From an uncultured Saccharospirillaceae bacterium (GTDB lineage Bacteria > Bacteroidota > Bacteroidia > Flavobacteriales_D > CAJJDF01): a stretch of 64,000 nucleotides of DNA. This document shows positions 35,821 through 45,019 of the stretch, piece by piece. The notes below the pieces were generated by a model, which did no database searches, was not told the origin of the DNA, and was given only the letters and a program-made list of their open reading frames with translations. The stretch is from positions 62,001 to 126,000 of the forward strand of contig CATLPG010000001.1 of the NCBI GenBank assembly GCA_950054195.1, read 5' to 3'. Numbering within the stretch: the stretch's first letter is position 1; each line of letters starts with the position of its first letter. Made by a program: the position numbers and the translations under genes.

Positions 35821-36159
35821 CTACTTCATTTGATCTAACTTCATTTTTTCGGCAAAATGCGCACAATAGTCTCTTAAGTCTTCTACGATTGCTGTTTCGT
35901 TAGTCGCTTTTTGAAAATTATCAGCCATGGTCACAAGTGTTTGATAGAAAAACATTTTCATTTCATCTACCATCATTTCACCTGTCCATAAATCCATACG
36001 CAAAGCATGTTTATCTTCTTTATCCCAAAGGGCTAAAAACATAGCTTTACACTCCTTGTTATCTATGTTAGCTTCGGTAGCTGTCCATTTAATTTTTTGA
36101 GGGATTTTATTTTCGTTTGTTTCTACGTTAATAATGATATCTCCTTTTTTCTCGCTCAT
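35821..36159 (-). CDS. gldC: Gliding motility protein GldC
   Basis: A 112-residue cytoplasmic protein with the GldC pattern: I-I-N-V-E-T-NENKIPQKIKWTA near the N-terminus, then KAMFLALWDKEDKHALRMDLWT and MMVDEMKMFFYQTLVTMAD. In Flavobacterium johnsoniae gldC is next to gldB and enhances gliding. Here gldB is 12.5 kb away. It starts 5 bp after the DUF4249 stop and its stop is 1 bp before the OmpA-type start, so it is in the middle of a tightly packed unit. Confidence 0.93.
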   Translation of the reverse strand: MSEKKGDIIINVETNENKIPQKIKWTATEANIDNKECKAMFLALWDKEDKHALRMDLWTGEMMVDEMKMFFYQTLVTMADNFQKATNETAIVEDLRDYCAHFAEKMKLDQMK

Positions 36160-36164
36160 AATTT

Positions 36165-36962
36165 TTATAATGTTTGCTTAACAAATGCTGTTTTTGTTCT
36201 AACTCCAGTTGTTAAAAATACACCTAATGCTCCATTATCCCAATTTGTTTTGGGATTAGCTGGTGCAACATTACCTCCTCCTGAGTTTCCTACTATGTTA
36301 TCTAACGTTGTGTAATAATCGTAACCGGCTTTGTTTAAAGAGTGTAGGTTTGCCTTTATTTCTTGACCGTATTGGTAAATTTCTCCAAAAACTGGAATAA
36401 TTACGACATTACCATCGGTAAACTGATCATCAAAGTAATACAAATCATCAACTCCTTTGGTAAACTCTCCATCTACTTCAACAGTTCCTCTAAAGTAGTT
36501 TGTTACTTGTGGGTCATCTTGGAAAACAAAAAAGCAAAAATAACCAGAATCTGTAAAAGCTGAAGGTTCTTGAAAATCAAACCCTAGTGTATCTAGGTTT
36601 GTAATGGTTGGCATAGTCGACTCTGCTGTATAAGTAGTGCCTTCTAAATCAACTTTAAGCGTGTATGTTACATTTTCGGAAGCAGTATAACTAGGCAAGC
36701 TATATGTTCCATCGTTGTTATTTATTAAAGCCACATCGGTTGTGCCATCATTTAATGTTACAGTGGCATTTGAAATAGTTTCTGGTTGTCCTTCAAAATA
36801 ACTCCCCGTTTTGGAAACCTTTGTTACAAAAGCATTGGTTCCTTCTAATAATTCTGCTTCAATAACAACTTTTGGAGGTGCATCATCCAAATCTAATTCG
36901 ATAACTTTTTCGCAACTACTAACTACAAAAAGAACTGATATATATATAAATAAATTTTTCAT
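36165..36962 (-). CDS. DUF4249 lipoprotein paired with a TonB-dependent receptor
   Basis: A 265-residue lipoprotein: signal peptide MKNLFIYISVLFVVSSCEKV with a lipobox Cys (C17). The DUF4249 start ELDLDDAPPKVVIEAELLEG, an Ig-like beta-sandwich region (LNDGTTDVALINNNDGTYSL) and the C-terminal TLDNIVGNSGGGNVAPANPKTN follow. Genes of this family usually stand directly downstream of a TonB-dependent receptor, as here (11 bp). It is expected to be an outer-membrane partner of the receptor, by analogy with SusD-type pairs. The substrate is unknown. Confidence 0.88.
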   Translation of the reverse strand: MKNLFIYISVLFVVSSCEKVIELDLDDAPPKVVIEAELLEGTNAFVTKVSKTGSYFEGQPETISNATVTLNDGTTDVALINNNDGTYSLPSYTASENVTYTLKVDLEGTTYTAESTMPTITNLDTLGFDFQEPSAFTDSGYFCFFVFQDDPQVTNYFRGTVEVDGEFTKGVDDLYYFDDQFTDGNVVIIPVFGEIYQYGQEIKANLHSLNKAGYDYYTTLDNIVGNSGGGNVAPANPKTNWDNGALGVFLTTGVRTKTAFVKQTL

Positions 36963-36973
36963 GCTATTTTTTA

Positions 36974-39283
36974 TTAAAATTCGAAGTTGTAGGTTACTGA
37001 TGGAATCATTCTAAACAAAGATGTTTGAACAGCTTCGTTAACATTTGGGTTATCTTCATTTTCTCTAAAAGTAATCGTAAATGCATTTTCCCGAGCATAG
37101 AGATTATAAATAGAGAATGTCCAACTGGATTTCCATTTCTTCGTTTTTTTGCCGTACCAAGTTGCTCCTACATCCATACGGTGGTAATCTGGAAATCGTT
37201 GAGAATTTCTATCAGTATAGTAAGGTATTGTTACTCCCTGTATTTTGTACTGACCTGCTGGGAATGTGGTTGGTTGACCAGTATTATAAACAAAGGTTCC
37301 AGAAAATGCCCATCTATCAGAAAGTTTATACATTGCTACAACAGAAACATCATGGATTCTATCCTGCAGAGCATTATACCTTTCACCGTTGTTAACTTGA
37401 TCGAATGTTCTAAATGCTCTAGAAAAAGTATATCCTATCCAACCTGTTAGCTTCCCTTTGTTTCTTCGTAGTAAAAACTCTGTACCAAAGGCAATTCCTT
37501 TCCCATAAACTAAATCTCCTTCAACATTTTCATTTAAAAATAATTGAGCCCCATTACGGTAATCTATTTGGTTTTGTAGGTTTTTATAATATCCTTCAAC
37601 CGAAAACTCATACGTGTTAGATTTAAAGTTTCTAAAATAACCTAACGCTACTTGATCAATAATTTGTGGCTTTACATTATTTGAGCTTGGCACCCAGTTA
37701 TCTGTTGGAGAAGATGATGTAGTATTGGATAGTAAATGAATGTATTGAAAGTTTCTATTGTAGGATGCTTTTATAGAACTTACATCATTTAACATATATT
37801 TTGCTGCAAACCTAGGCTCTAAACCATTATAAAACTTAATGCTTTCCCATGAATCATATTCCGTTGATGTTAATTCGTTTCCATCATTATCAAAGGTTTT
37901 TGCTGTTCCTTTACCCATGTAGTTAAACACTGAATACCTCAACCCGTATTGTAATGTGATTATCTCACTAATTTTCTGTTCGTTTTGAAGATAAACAGCT
38001 CCTTCCAAAGCATAACGCTTAGGAAGTATAATATTATTAAAACTAGGGTTTTCTGCACTAAGCTCTCCTGGACTAAATGTATGATGAATAGCATTTAACC
38101 CAAATTTTATAGTGTTTTTTCCGTTTAAGTAGTATGAAAAATCTTCTTTAAAGTTATAATCAAATATAGAGGCTTTAACACCAAATTGATCCTCTCCTTC
38201 TCCAATACTAAAGGCATAATCATAATTACTTACTATAAATGTAGTGTTAGAAAATAGTTTGTCGCTAAATAAGTGATTCCATCGAATAGTTCCTGTTGCA
38301 TTTCCCCAATCAAAACCAAAAGCATCATTTCCAAATTTATCTCTTCCAAAGTAACCAGAAAGATATACCCTGTTTTTTTGATTAATTGTATAGTTTGCTT
38401 TAAGGTTTAAATCATAGAAAAAAAGTGCCGTATTTCTAAGGTTTTCATCAGCACTAAACTTTAAAAACAAATCGGCATAACTTCTACGACCAGCAATTAA
38501 GAAAGATCCTTTATCTTTTACGATTGGGGCCTCAACAGTTAACCTAGAGGATATTAATCCTATCCCTCCTTTTGCTCCAAACTTTTTATTATTCCCATCG
38601 CGCATGGTGATATCCATTACAGAGGATCCCCTTCCTCCATACTGTGCAGGAATACCTCCTTTGTAAAGGGCCACATCCTTAATTGCATCCGAATTAAAAA
38701 CAGAGAAAAACCCTAGCAAATGAGAAGCATTAAATACTACAGCTTCATCTAATAAAATTAAGTTTTGATCTATTCCTCCACCTCTAACAAAAAAACCTGA
38801 ACTACCTTCTCCTGCCGATGAAATACCCGGTGAAAGCTGTAATGTTTTCACAACATCTGCCTCTCCTAATAAAACAGGTATTGTTTCGATACTTTTAGGG
38901 TCTAGCTTGACTAAACTCATTTGAACCTCCCGAACATTCGCGTCATTATCTGAAGTATCGGTTACTACAAAGTCTTTTAATTTTGTAGTTGCTTCAGCCA
39001 ACTCAATATTAATCGTTTTATTTTCAGTAAGAGTTACTGTTTTTTCAACGTCTCCAAACCCTAAAGATTGATATACTAACGTATAATTTCCAGGCGCAAC
39101 ACTTAAGGAATAAAAACCATAAACATTGGTGCTTGCTCCTACACCATTGAGTTCTTTTACACGAACTGTAGCTCCTATTAAATCTTCCCCATTGGAAGCA
39201 TCCTTAACTGTTCCGCTTATTGTAACTTTTTGAGAATAAAGCCCCGTACTAACAAGTAGAAAAGAGATGAGTACTCTATACAT
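36974..39283 (-). CDS. TonB-dependent receptor with carboxypeptidase-like regulatory domain
   Basis: A 769-residue outer-membrane transporter, powered from the inner membrane through TonB. Domains: signal peptide (1-17), CarboxypepD_reg beta-sandwich (about 20-95, VTISGTVKDASNGEDLIGAT), plug (about 105-225, LQLSPGISSAGEGSSGFFVRGG then NAIKDVALYKGG-like), and a 22-strand barrel to the terminal FEF. SusC-type receptors are longer (~1000), so this is the shorter class that pairs with DUF4249. The ligand cannot be told. A -7 promoter box lies at 39317-39324, so this probably starts the TonB-DUF4249-gldC-OmpA-tsaE-ald unit. Confidence 0.93.
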   Translation of the reverse strand: MYRVLISFLLVSTGLYSQKVTISGTVKDASNGEDLIGATVRVKELNGVGASTNVYGFYSLSVAPGNYTLVYQSLGFGDVEKTVTLTENKTINIELAEATTKLKDFVVTDTSDNDANVREVQMSLVKLDPKSIETIPVLLGEADVVKTLQLSPGISSAGEGSSGFFVRGGGIDQNLILLDEAVVFNASHLLGFFSVFNSDAIKDVALYKGGIPAQYGGRGSSVMDITMRDGNNKKFGAKGGIGLISSRLTVEAPIVKDKGSFLIAGRRSYADLFLKFSADENLRNTALFFYDLNLKANYTINQKNRVYLSGYFGRDKFGNDAFGFDWGNATGTIRWNHLFSDKLFSNTTFIVSNYDYAFSIGEGEDQFGVKASIFDYNFKEDFSYYLNGKNTIKFGLNAIHHTFSPGELSAENPSFNNIILPKRYALEGAVYLQNEQKISEIITLQYGLRYSVFNYMGKGTAKTFDNDGNELTSTEYDSWESIKFYNGLEPRFAAKYMLNDVSSIKASYNRNFQYIHLLSNTTSSSPTDNWVPSSNNVKPQIIDQVALGYFRNFKSNTYEFSVEGYYKNLQNQIDYRNGAQLFLNENVEGDLVYGKGIAFGTEFLLRRNKGKLTGWIGYTFSRAFRTFDQVNNGERYNALQDRIHDVSVVAMYKLSDRWAFSGTFVYNTGQPTTFPAGQYKIQGVTIPYYTDRNSQRFPDYHRMDVGATWYGKKTKKWKSSWTFSIYNLYARENAFTITFRENEDNPNVNEAVQTSLFRMIPSVTYNFEF

Positions 39284-39316
39284 AGTTTATCCTATTAAAT
39301 TCGAATTAAAATTAAA

Positions 39317-39324
39317 CAAAAATA
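39317..39324 (-). promoter_or_regulatory. -7 box TATTTTTG for the TonB receptor operon
   Basis: The minus strand carries TATTTTTG, an exact TAnnTTTG match, 34 bp upstream of the ATG at 39283. No convincing TTG -33 is visible at the right distance. Confidence 0.4.
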
Positions 39325-39389
39325 AATCACAGATAATACCATTAAAAAATTTATACAACCGCTCGTAAATATGAGAAGTTGAGATTATT

Positions 39390-40250
39390 CTAATTTGGCA
39401 ATTCCATGGCTTGCTTTAATAGATCAAAAACTTCTGTTGTTTTTAGGTCAATTAAGTCTTCTTCTGCAATCTCATCTTTAGGGTCATCTAAAAACAGAGG
39501 ATCGTTGTGGTAATCATATATTGTCCATTCTCCCTGGTTGTATTCTAAACTTGTTAGGTTTTCAACCCAGTCTCCAGAATTTAAATAGGTAATTGTTCCC
39601 TTGTGAGTGGTTAATTTTTTAATTACTGGTTGATGGATATGTCCACAGATTACATAATCATATCCATTTAGAATAGCTATTTCTGCAGCAGTTTCTTCAA
39701 AGTTATTGATGTGTTTAACTGCACTCTTAACACTGCTTTTTATCTTTTTAGAAAAAGAATATTTACCTCTCCCTGTTTTTTCTAACAGTAAATTTACACC
39801 TCTATTAATTAATATTAACATATCATATCCTGCACCTCCTAATTTGGCTAACCATTTAGAATGCTTCATTACAACATCAAATACATCCCCGTGAAAAACC
39901 CAAGCTTTTTTATTATCATCATGGATTACCATCTTATTTACTAAAGAAAATGATCCCAAATTAAAATCGGCAAACTTTCTTAGCATTTCATCATGGTTTC
40001 CTGTTATATAGTACACAGGCACACCTTTTGAGATAAACTTAGTTAACTCTTTAATCACTTTCATGTGTGATTTTGGCCAATAACGTTTTTTGAAATTCCA
40101 AATATCAATAATATCTCCATTAAGAATAATTTCCTCTGGATCAATTGATTTTAAATAATTAAGGAGTTCTTTTGCATGACACCCGTAAGTTCCTAAATGA
40201 ACATCTGAGATGACTACTCGCTCTACTTTTCTTTTACTCTTTTTCTCCAT
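39390..40250 (-). CDS. LpxH-like metallophosphoesterase (UDP-2,3-diacylglucosamine diphosphatase-like)
   Basis: A 286-residue calcineurin-fold phosphoesterase with all metal-binding motifs: VISDVHLG, ILNGDIIDIW, YITGNHDEML, VFHGDVFD and YVICGHIHQP. It is closest to LpxH-type hydrolases, which cut UDP-2,3-diacylglucosamine to lipid X in lipid A synthesis. However, the window has a second, more typical LpxH at 55269. A polybasic segment (about 160-190, KKIKSSVKSAVK) may mediate membrane association. It follows porX by 65 bp on the same strand. Confidence 0.8.
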   Translation of the reverse strand: MEKKSKRKVERVVISDVHLGTYGCHAKELLNYLKSIDPEEIILNGDIIDIWNFKKRYWPKSHMKVIKELTKFISKGVPVYYITGNHDEMLRKFADFNLGSFSLVNKMVIHDDNKKAWVFHGDVFDVVMKHSKWLAKLGGAGYDMLILINRGVNLLLEKTGRGKYSFSKKIKSSVKSAVKHINNFEETAAEIAILNGYDYVICGHIHQPVIKKLTTHKGTITYLNSGDWVENLTSLEYNQGEWTIYDYHNDPLFLDDPKDEIAEEDLIDLKTTEVFDLLKQAMELPN

Positions 40251-40315
40251 TTCTTTGTTTTTACAAAGATAGATGGAGCATGTTTATTTTAGGTAAAGTA
40301 AAGGTTATGCAGCAA

Positions 40316-41866
40316 TTAAGATTTGCTCTTCATTTTAACAATAGGAATCAATACTTCCTCTAGAGAGATGCCCCCGTGCTGAAATGTGTTTTTGTAAAAA
40401 TTCACATAGTAATTGTAGTTATTAGGATAAGCAAAAAAGTCATCATCTCTAGCAAAAATATACTTGGTTGTTACGTTAAGTTTGGGCAAATAAGCGTCAT
40501 CTGGGTCAGTAACCTCTAATACTTCTTTTGCATCGTAACTTAAGTTTTTACCAAGCTTGTACCGAAGATTTGTATTTACATTTTTATCTCCAATAACTTT
40601 AACTGGATTAGTAACCTTAACCATTCCATGATCGGTTGTTAATATTAATTGAGCTCCACTTTGTGCTATGTTTTTAATAAGGTCTAGCAAAGGTGAGTTT
40701 TTGAACCAGCTAATAGTAAGTGAACGATAGGCTTTTTCATCATCTGCCAACTCTCTTATCACTTCCATATCGGTTCTAGCATGTGAAAGCATATCAACAA
40801 AGTTGTATACCACTACATTTAGATCATTTTGGAGCAAATCATTAAAACTTTCTACAAGTTTTTTTCCTTTTTCTAGGTTTGTAATCTTGTTATATGATGT
40901 TTTAACCGTTTGTCCTAATCTTTTAAGCTGATCTAAAAGAAAATCCTCTTCATGGTTGTTTTTACTTCCTTCTTCATCCTCATCTTTCCATAATTTTGGA
41001 AATCTTCTCTTAATTTCTGAAGGCATTAAACCTGCAAAAATTGAGTTTCTAGCATACTGAGTGGCAGTTGGTAATATGCTGTAATACATTTCATCTTCCT
41101 CAATAGTAAAATACTCAGAAAAAATGGGCTGCATAATTTTCCATTGGTCATATCTTAAGTTATCAATTACCAATAAAAATGTTTTATTACCCTTTAAGTG
41201 AGGGGCTACTTTTTTACTAATTAAGTTGTGAGATAATACAGGAACTTCATCAGACTGTCCATTAATCCAGTCTAAGTAATTCTCCTCAATAAACTTACAA
41301 AACTGCTGATTAGCCTCTTTTTTCTGCATGTGGAAAATTTCAGCCATGCTTTTATCAGAAGATTCGTCCATTTTCAAGTCCCAGTAAACAAGTTCGTCAT
41401 ACAGTTTTTTCCAATCATCGATATCTAAACGATCCATAAGCTTCATGCTTATTTGTCTAAACTCCTGTTGATATGACGAAGTAGTTTCTTCACTCACTAA
41501 TCGACTTTTATCAACATTTTTCTTTATTGACAGCAATATTTGATTAGGGTTCACTGGCTTTATAAGGTAATCTGAAATATTTCTTCCAATGGCCGTTTCC
41601 ATAATTGTTTCTTCCTCGCTTTTTGTAATCATTATGATAGGCAAGGACGGCTTTATTTTTTTTATTTCTGTTAATGTTTCAAGACCAGTTAGCCCTGGCA
41701 TGTTTTCATCCAAAAAAACCAAATCATAACCTTTTTCTTTTACCATATCAATAGCCTCATCCCCATTGTTTATGGTATCTACTGAGTAACCTTTTTGCTC
41801 TAAAAAAAGAATGTGTGGTTTTAAAAGCTCGATTTCATCATCGGCCCATAGGATGTTTGCTGCCAT
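40316..41866 (-). CDS. porX: T9SS response regulator PorX (receiver + PglZ-type phosphatase domain)
   Basis: A 516-residue cytoplasmic regulator of T9SS genes. Residues 1-120 are a receiver domain (ILWADDEIELL, phosphoacceptor D53 in LVFLDENMPG, then KPVNP). A helical linker runs from about 125 to 205. From about 215 onward it is a PglZ/alkaline-phosphatase-like domain, with LLVIDNLRYDQWK, ILPTATQYARNSIFAGLMP, VYNFVDMLSHARTD and LTTDHGMVKV carrying the metal ligands. That pair is unique to PorX, which is activated by PorY and works with SigP. It is divergent from the HD-domain gene across 57 bp, and a TATCTTTG box lies in the spacer. Confidence 0.95.
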   Translation of the reverse strand: MAANILWADDEIELLKPHILFLEQKGYSVDTINNGDEAIDMVKEKGYDLVFLDENMPGLTGLETLTEIKKIKPSLPIIMITKSEEETIMETAIGRNISDYLIKPVNPNQILLSIKKNVDKSRLVSEETTSSYQQEFRQISMKLMDRLDIDDWKKLYDELVYWDLKMDESSDKSMAEIFHMQKKEANQQFCKFIEENYLDWINGQSDEVPVLSHNLISKKVAPHLKGNKTFLLVIDNLRYDQWKIMQPIFSEYFTIEEDEMYYSILPTATQYARNSIFAGLMPSEIKRRFPKLWKDEDEEGSKNNHEEDFLLDQLKRLGQTVKTSYNKITNLEKGKKLVESFNDLLQNDLNVVVYNFVDMLSHARTDMEVIRELADDEKAYRSLTISWFKNSPLLDLIKNIAQSGAQLILTTDHGMVKVTNPVKVIGDKNVNTNLRYKLGKNLSYDAKEVLEVTDPDDAYLPKLNVTTKYIFARDDDFFAYPNNYNYYVNFYKNTFQHGGISLEEVLIPIVKMKSKS

Positions 41867-41912
41867 AGTTTTTGTTTTATTTCAAGTTATGATTACCTTA
41901 ATCTTGTTTTAT

Positions 41913-41920
41913 CAAAGATA
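41913..41920 (-). promoter_or_regulatory. -7 box TATCTTTG for porX
   Basis: The minus strand carries TATCTTTG, an exact TAnnTTTG match, 46 bp upstream of the porX ATG. A TTG lies 22 bp further upstream, slightly beyond the usual 18-21 bp and inside the start of the divergent HD gene. Confidence 0.4.
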
Positions 41921-41923
41921 ACA

Positions 41924-43138
41924 ATGAAGATATTTAACGACCCAATATATGGTTTTATTTCAACTCGGTATTCAATTCTTTTAAAATTAATTGATCATCC
42001 CTACTTTCAAAGATTAAGCAGAATAAAACAGCTTGGGTTGACTTATCTAGTATATCCAGGTGCTCACCACACAAGGTTTCATCATGCTATGGGAGCCATG
42101 CACTTAATGCAAGAGGCTGTTAATAGCATCAGAGACAAAGGAAACGAAATTACTGAAGAGGAAGAGATTGGTGTTTTGATCGCTATTTTACTTCACGATA
42201 TTGGTCATGGTCCTTTTTCACACACCCTAGAGCATAGTATCGTAAATGGTGTTAGTCACGAGGATATATCTAGTATATTAATGGAGAAACTCAATCAAGA
42301 ATTTAAGGGAGAACTAACCACAGGTATTCAAATTTTCAATAATACGTACCGTAAAAAATTTTTACATCAATTAGTATCTAGTCAGCTGGATATGGATAGA
42401 CTTGACTATTTAAAAAGAGACAGTTTTTATAGTGGGGTTAGTGAAGGAGTTGTAAGTAGTGATCGTATCATTAACATGCTAAATGTTTACAACGATGAGT
42501 TAGTAGTAGAACAAAAAGGTATCTACTCCATCGAAAAGTTTATTGTCGCAAGAAGACTAATGTATTGGCAAGTATATCTTCATAAAACAGTTATTGCTGC
42601 CGAATCAGTATTAGTTGAAGTTTTAAAAAGAGCTAAATACTTAGCGAAACAAGGTGAAGAGCTTTTTGCTAGTCCAGCTTTCAAAAAGTTTCTATATACT
42701 GATTATTACAAAGAAGATTTTTTACACGAAGATATTTTAAAAGCATTCACACAATTAGATGATTCTGATATTTTAACATCAATAAAAGTATGGTGTGGAC
42801 ATGAAGACAAAACATTAAAAACACTTTCACAGTCACTGATAAATAGAAAGCTTCCAAAAATTTCTTTATCTAAAACTCCTTTTAATAAAGAGTATATAAA
42901 CCAAAAAATAGATGAAGTAAGTCATGTTTATGAATTGTCTAAGGAAGAAGCTAAACATTTTGTTTTAACGGGCTCTATAAAAAACAATGCTTACAACATT
43001 CTTGAAGACAGTATAAAAATTGCTTTCAAAAATGGAGAAATTAAAGATATTTCTGAGGCATCTGATAATTTTAATATTCAAAGCTTAACAGTTCCTGTAG
43101 AAAAACACTACTTATGCTTTCCTAAAATAATACTATGA
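41924..43138 (+). CDS. HD-domain phosphohydrolase
   Basis: A 404-residue cytoplasmic protein of the dGTPase/SAMHD1-like HD superfamily. Motifs: HHTRFHHAMGAMHLM (about 48-62, first His), LLHDIGHGPFSHTLEH (about 90-105, the HD pair) and SQLDMDRLDYLKRDS (about 152-166, second Asp). All metal ligands are intact, so it is likely an active nucleotide or phosphate-ester hydrolase; the substrate is unknown. It overlaps lpxK by 4 bp (ATGA), and lies divergent to porX, an order seen in other Bacteroidota. Confidence 0.9.
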   Translation: MKIFNDPIYGFISTRYSILLKLIDHPYFQRLSRIKQLGLTYLVYPGAHHTRFHHAMGAMHLMQEAVNSIRDKGNEITEEEEIGVLIAILLHDIGHGPFSHTLEHSIVNGVSHEDISSILMEKLNQEFKGELTTGIQIFNNTYRKKFLHQLVSSQLDMDRLDYLKRDSFYSGVSEGVVSSDRIINMLNVYNDELVVEQKGIYSIEKFIVARRLMYWQVYLHKTVIAAESVLVEVLKRAKYLAKQGEELFASPAFKKFLYTDYYKEDFLHEDILKAFTQLDDSDILTSIKVWCGHEDKTLKTLSQSLINRKLPKISLSKTPFNKEYINQKIDEVSHVYELSKEEAKHFVLTGSIKNNAYNILEDSIKIAFKNGEIKDISEASDNFNIQSLTVPVEKHYLCFPKIIL

Positions 43139-44196
43139 GTATTTTAAGGTTTTTATTATTTCCCTTTGCTTTAATTTACTGGTGTGCAACAGCATTAAGA
43201 AATTTTCTTTATTCAAAAGGCATTTATAAATCTAGTGAGTTTGATTTACCTATAATCTCTGTGGGTAACCTATCTGCTGGCGGAACAGGAAAAACACCTC
43301 ATGTAGAGTATTTAATACGATTATTGAGCACCAACTTTAATGTAGCTACCTTAAGTAGAGGATATGGTCGAAAAAAAGCTGGTTTTCAACAAGCAAATCT
43401 AAACTCAACGTCAAAAGATATAGGAGATGAGCCGCTTCAATTTTTTTCTAAATTTCAACCAAAGGTTCATGTTTTTGTAGATGCTAAAAGAGTTGACGGA
43501 GTAATACAAGCTATTAGAGAGGAACCTGAAATAGATCTCTTTTTACTAGATGATGCTTTTCAGCATAGAGCAATAAAACCGGGACATTCAATTTTACTCA
43601 CAGATTACAGTTCTCCTTTTTACAACGATTACATACTTCCCATTGGGATGCTCCGTGAACAAAAAAGCCAGTATAAAAGAGCTAATACAATTATTGTATC
43701 TAAATGTCCAGAAACATTAACGCTAAATGAAAAGCAAGAGATTACTAACAAGATCAACCCTCTACCATCACAAACTGTTTACTTTACATACTTGAAATAT
43801 GGAGCAATTAAAAGCTTTAACTCAAAAAATGCTTTTATAAATTTAGAAAGTATTACTAACTATACAGTATTACTAATAACTGGTATAGCCAAACCTAAAC
43901 CACTAATAGATAAACTAAAAGAAAAGCAAATTAACCACCAGCATCTCAAGTTTCCCGATCACCATAACTTTTCCAAAAAAAATATTTCAAACATTATTAA
44001 TATATTTGACAACATCAATAGCGAGAAAAAAATCATTCTAACTACTGAAAAGGATGCTATTAGAATGAAGCATATAAATGAACTCTCACAACTACCAATC
44101 TTCTTCATAGAAATAGAAGTTGATTTTATTGATAATAAAGAACAATTTGATAAGGATATTATAGATTATGTTAGAGCAAATAAAACAAACAGCTGA
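43135..44196 (+). CDS. lpxK: Tetraacyldisaccharide 4'-kinase
   Basis: Phosphorylates the 4' position of the lipid A disaccharide at the inner membrane. The 353-residue protein begins with a membrane-interacting helix (ILRFLLFPFALIYWCATALRN). The P-loop ISVGNLSAGGTGKTPHVEYL lies at about 40-59. Family motifs LLDDAFQHRAIKPG and ILPIGMLREQKS follow, and the C-terminal ILTTEKDAIRMK. Stop/start overlaps link it to the HD gene upstream (4 bp) and to purine nucleoside phosphorylase downstream (29 bp). Confidence 0.95.
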   Translation: MSILRFLLFPFALIYWCATALRNFLYSKGIYKSSEFDLPIISVGNLSAGGTGKTPHVEYLIRLLSTNFNVATLSRGYGRKKAGFQQANLNSTSKDIGDEPLQFFSKFQPKVHVFVDAKRVDGVIQAIREEPEIDLFLLDDAFQHRAIKPGHSILLTDYSSPFYNDYILPIGMLREQKSQYKRANTIIVSKCPETLTLNEKQEITNKINPLPSQTVYFTYLKYGAIKSFNSKNAFINLESITNYTVLLITGIAKPKPLIDKLKEKQINHQHLKFPDHHNFSKKNISNIINIFDNINSEKKIILTTEKDAIRMKHINELSQLPIFFIEIEVDFIDNKEQFDKDIIDYVRANKTNS

Positions 44197-44980
44197 TTTT
44201 TTAAAAAACAAGCTAAACGAGGATTACAAAATTGGAATCATACTAGGAACTGGACTTGGTGGTTTAGCTAACGAAATTGAAATAGATCATAGCTTTGCTT
44301 ATGAAGACATACCCAATTTCCCTGTTTCAACTGTAGAGGGTCATAGCGGAAAACTGATTTTTGGTAAGCTTGGAGGAAAAAACGTAATGGCTCTACAAGG
44401 GAGGTTTCATTATTACGAAGGATATAACATGAATCAAGTGGTTTTTCCTGTTCGAGTAATGAAATTTTTAGGTCTTGAATTTTTATTTGTTTCTAACGCT
44501 AGTGGAGGTGTAAATCCTGATTTTGAGATAGGAGAAATCATGATCATTAACGATCATATCAACCTATTTGGAGACAACCCTTTAATGGGAAAAAACATCG
44601 ATGAGTTAGGCCCAAGGTTTCCTGATATGAGCGAACCTTACGACAAAAAAATGATTGCTAAAGCAAAGGAAATTGCTAAAAGCAATAATATTGATGTATC
44701 AGAAGGAGTTTACGCTGGTTTATCAGGACCAACACTTGAAACACCTGCTGAATATAAATACGTAAGAATTATTGGAGCTGATGCTGTTGGTATGTCAACC
44801 GTACCAGAAGTAATAGCTGCAAGACACATGGGAATACCTTGCTTTGGTTTTTCAATCGTAACTGATTTAGGAGTACCAGGAAAAATTATAGAAATGACTC
44901 ATGAAATTGTGCAATCTGTAGCGGTTAAAGCTGAGCCTAAAATGACAACAATTATCAAAGGCTTAATTGCGTCACTATAA
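44168..44980 (+). CDS. Purine-nucleoside phosphorylase
   Basis: Cleaves inosine/guanosine with phosphate in purine salvage. The 270-residue trimeric-class enzyme has IGIILGTGLGGLANEI (phosphate loop), VEGHSGKLIFG, ALQGRFHYYEGY, VSNASGGVNPDF, GPTLETPAEYKYVR and GADAVGMSTVPEVIAARHMG. FSIVTDL completes the purine site. The start ATG at 44168 lies inside lpxK; 29 bp overlap gives likely translational coupling. It is followed by the T9SS cargo cluster. Confidence 0.94.
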   Translation: MLEQIKQTADFLKNKLNEDYKIGIILGTGLGGLANEIEIDHSFAYEDIPNFPVSTVEGHSGKLIFGKLGGKNVMALQGRFHYYEGYNMNQVVFPVRVMKFLGLEFLFVSNASGGVNPDFEIGEIMIINDHINLFGDNPLMGKNIDELGPRFPDMSEPYDKKMIAKAKEIAKSNNIDVSEGVYAGLSGPTLETPAEYKYVRIIGADAVGMSTVPEVIAARHMGIPCFGFSIVTDLGVPGKIIEMTHEIVQSVAVKAEPKMTTIIKGLIASL

Positions 44981-45019
44981 AAGCAACCTTTTTCACACCA
45001 TTTCGTTTTTTTAATTGAA

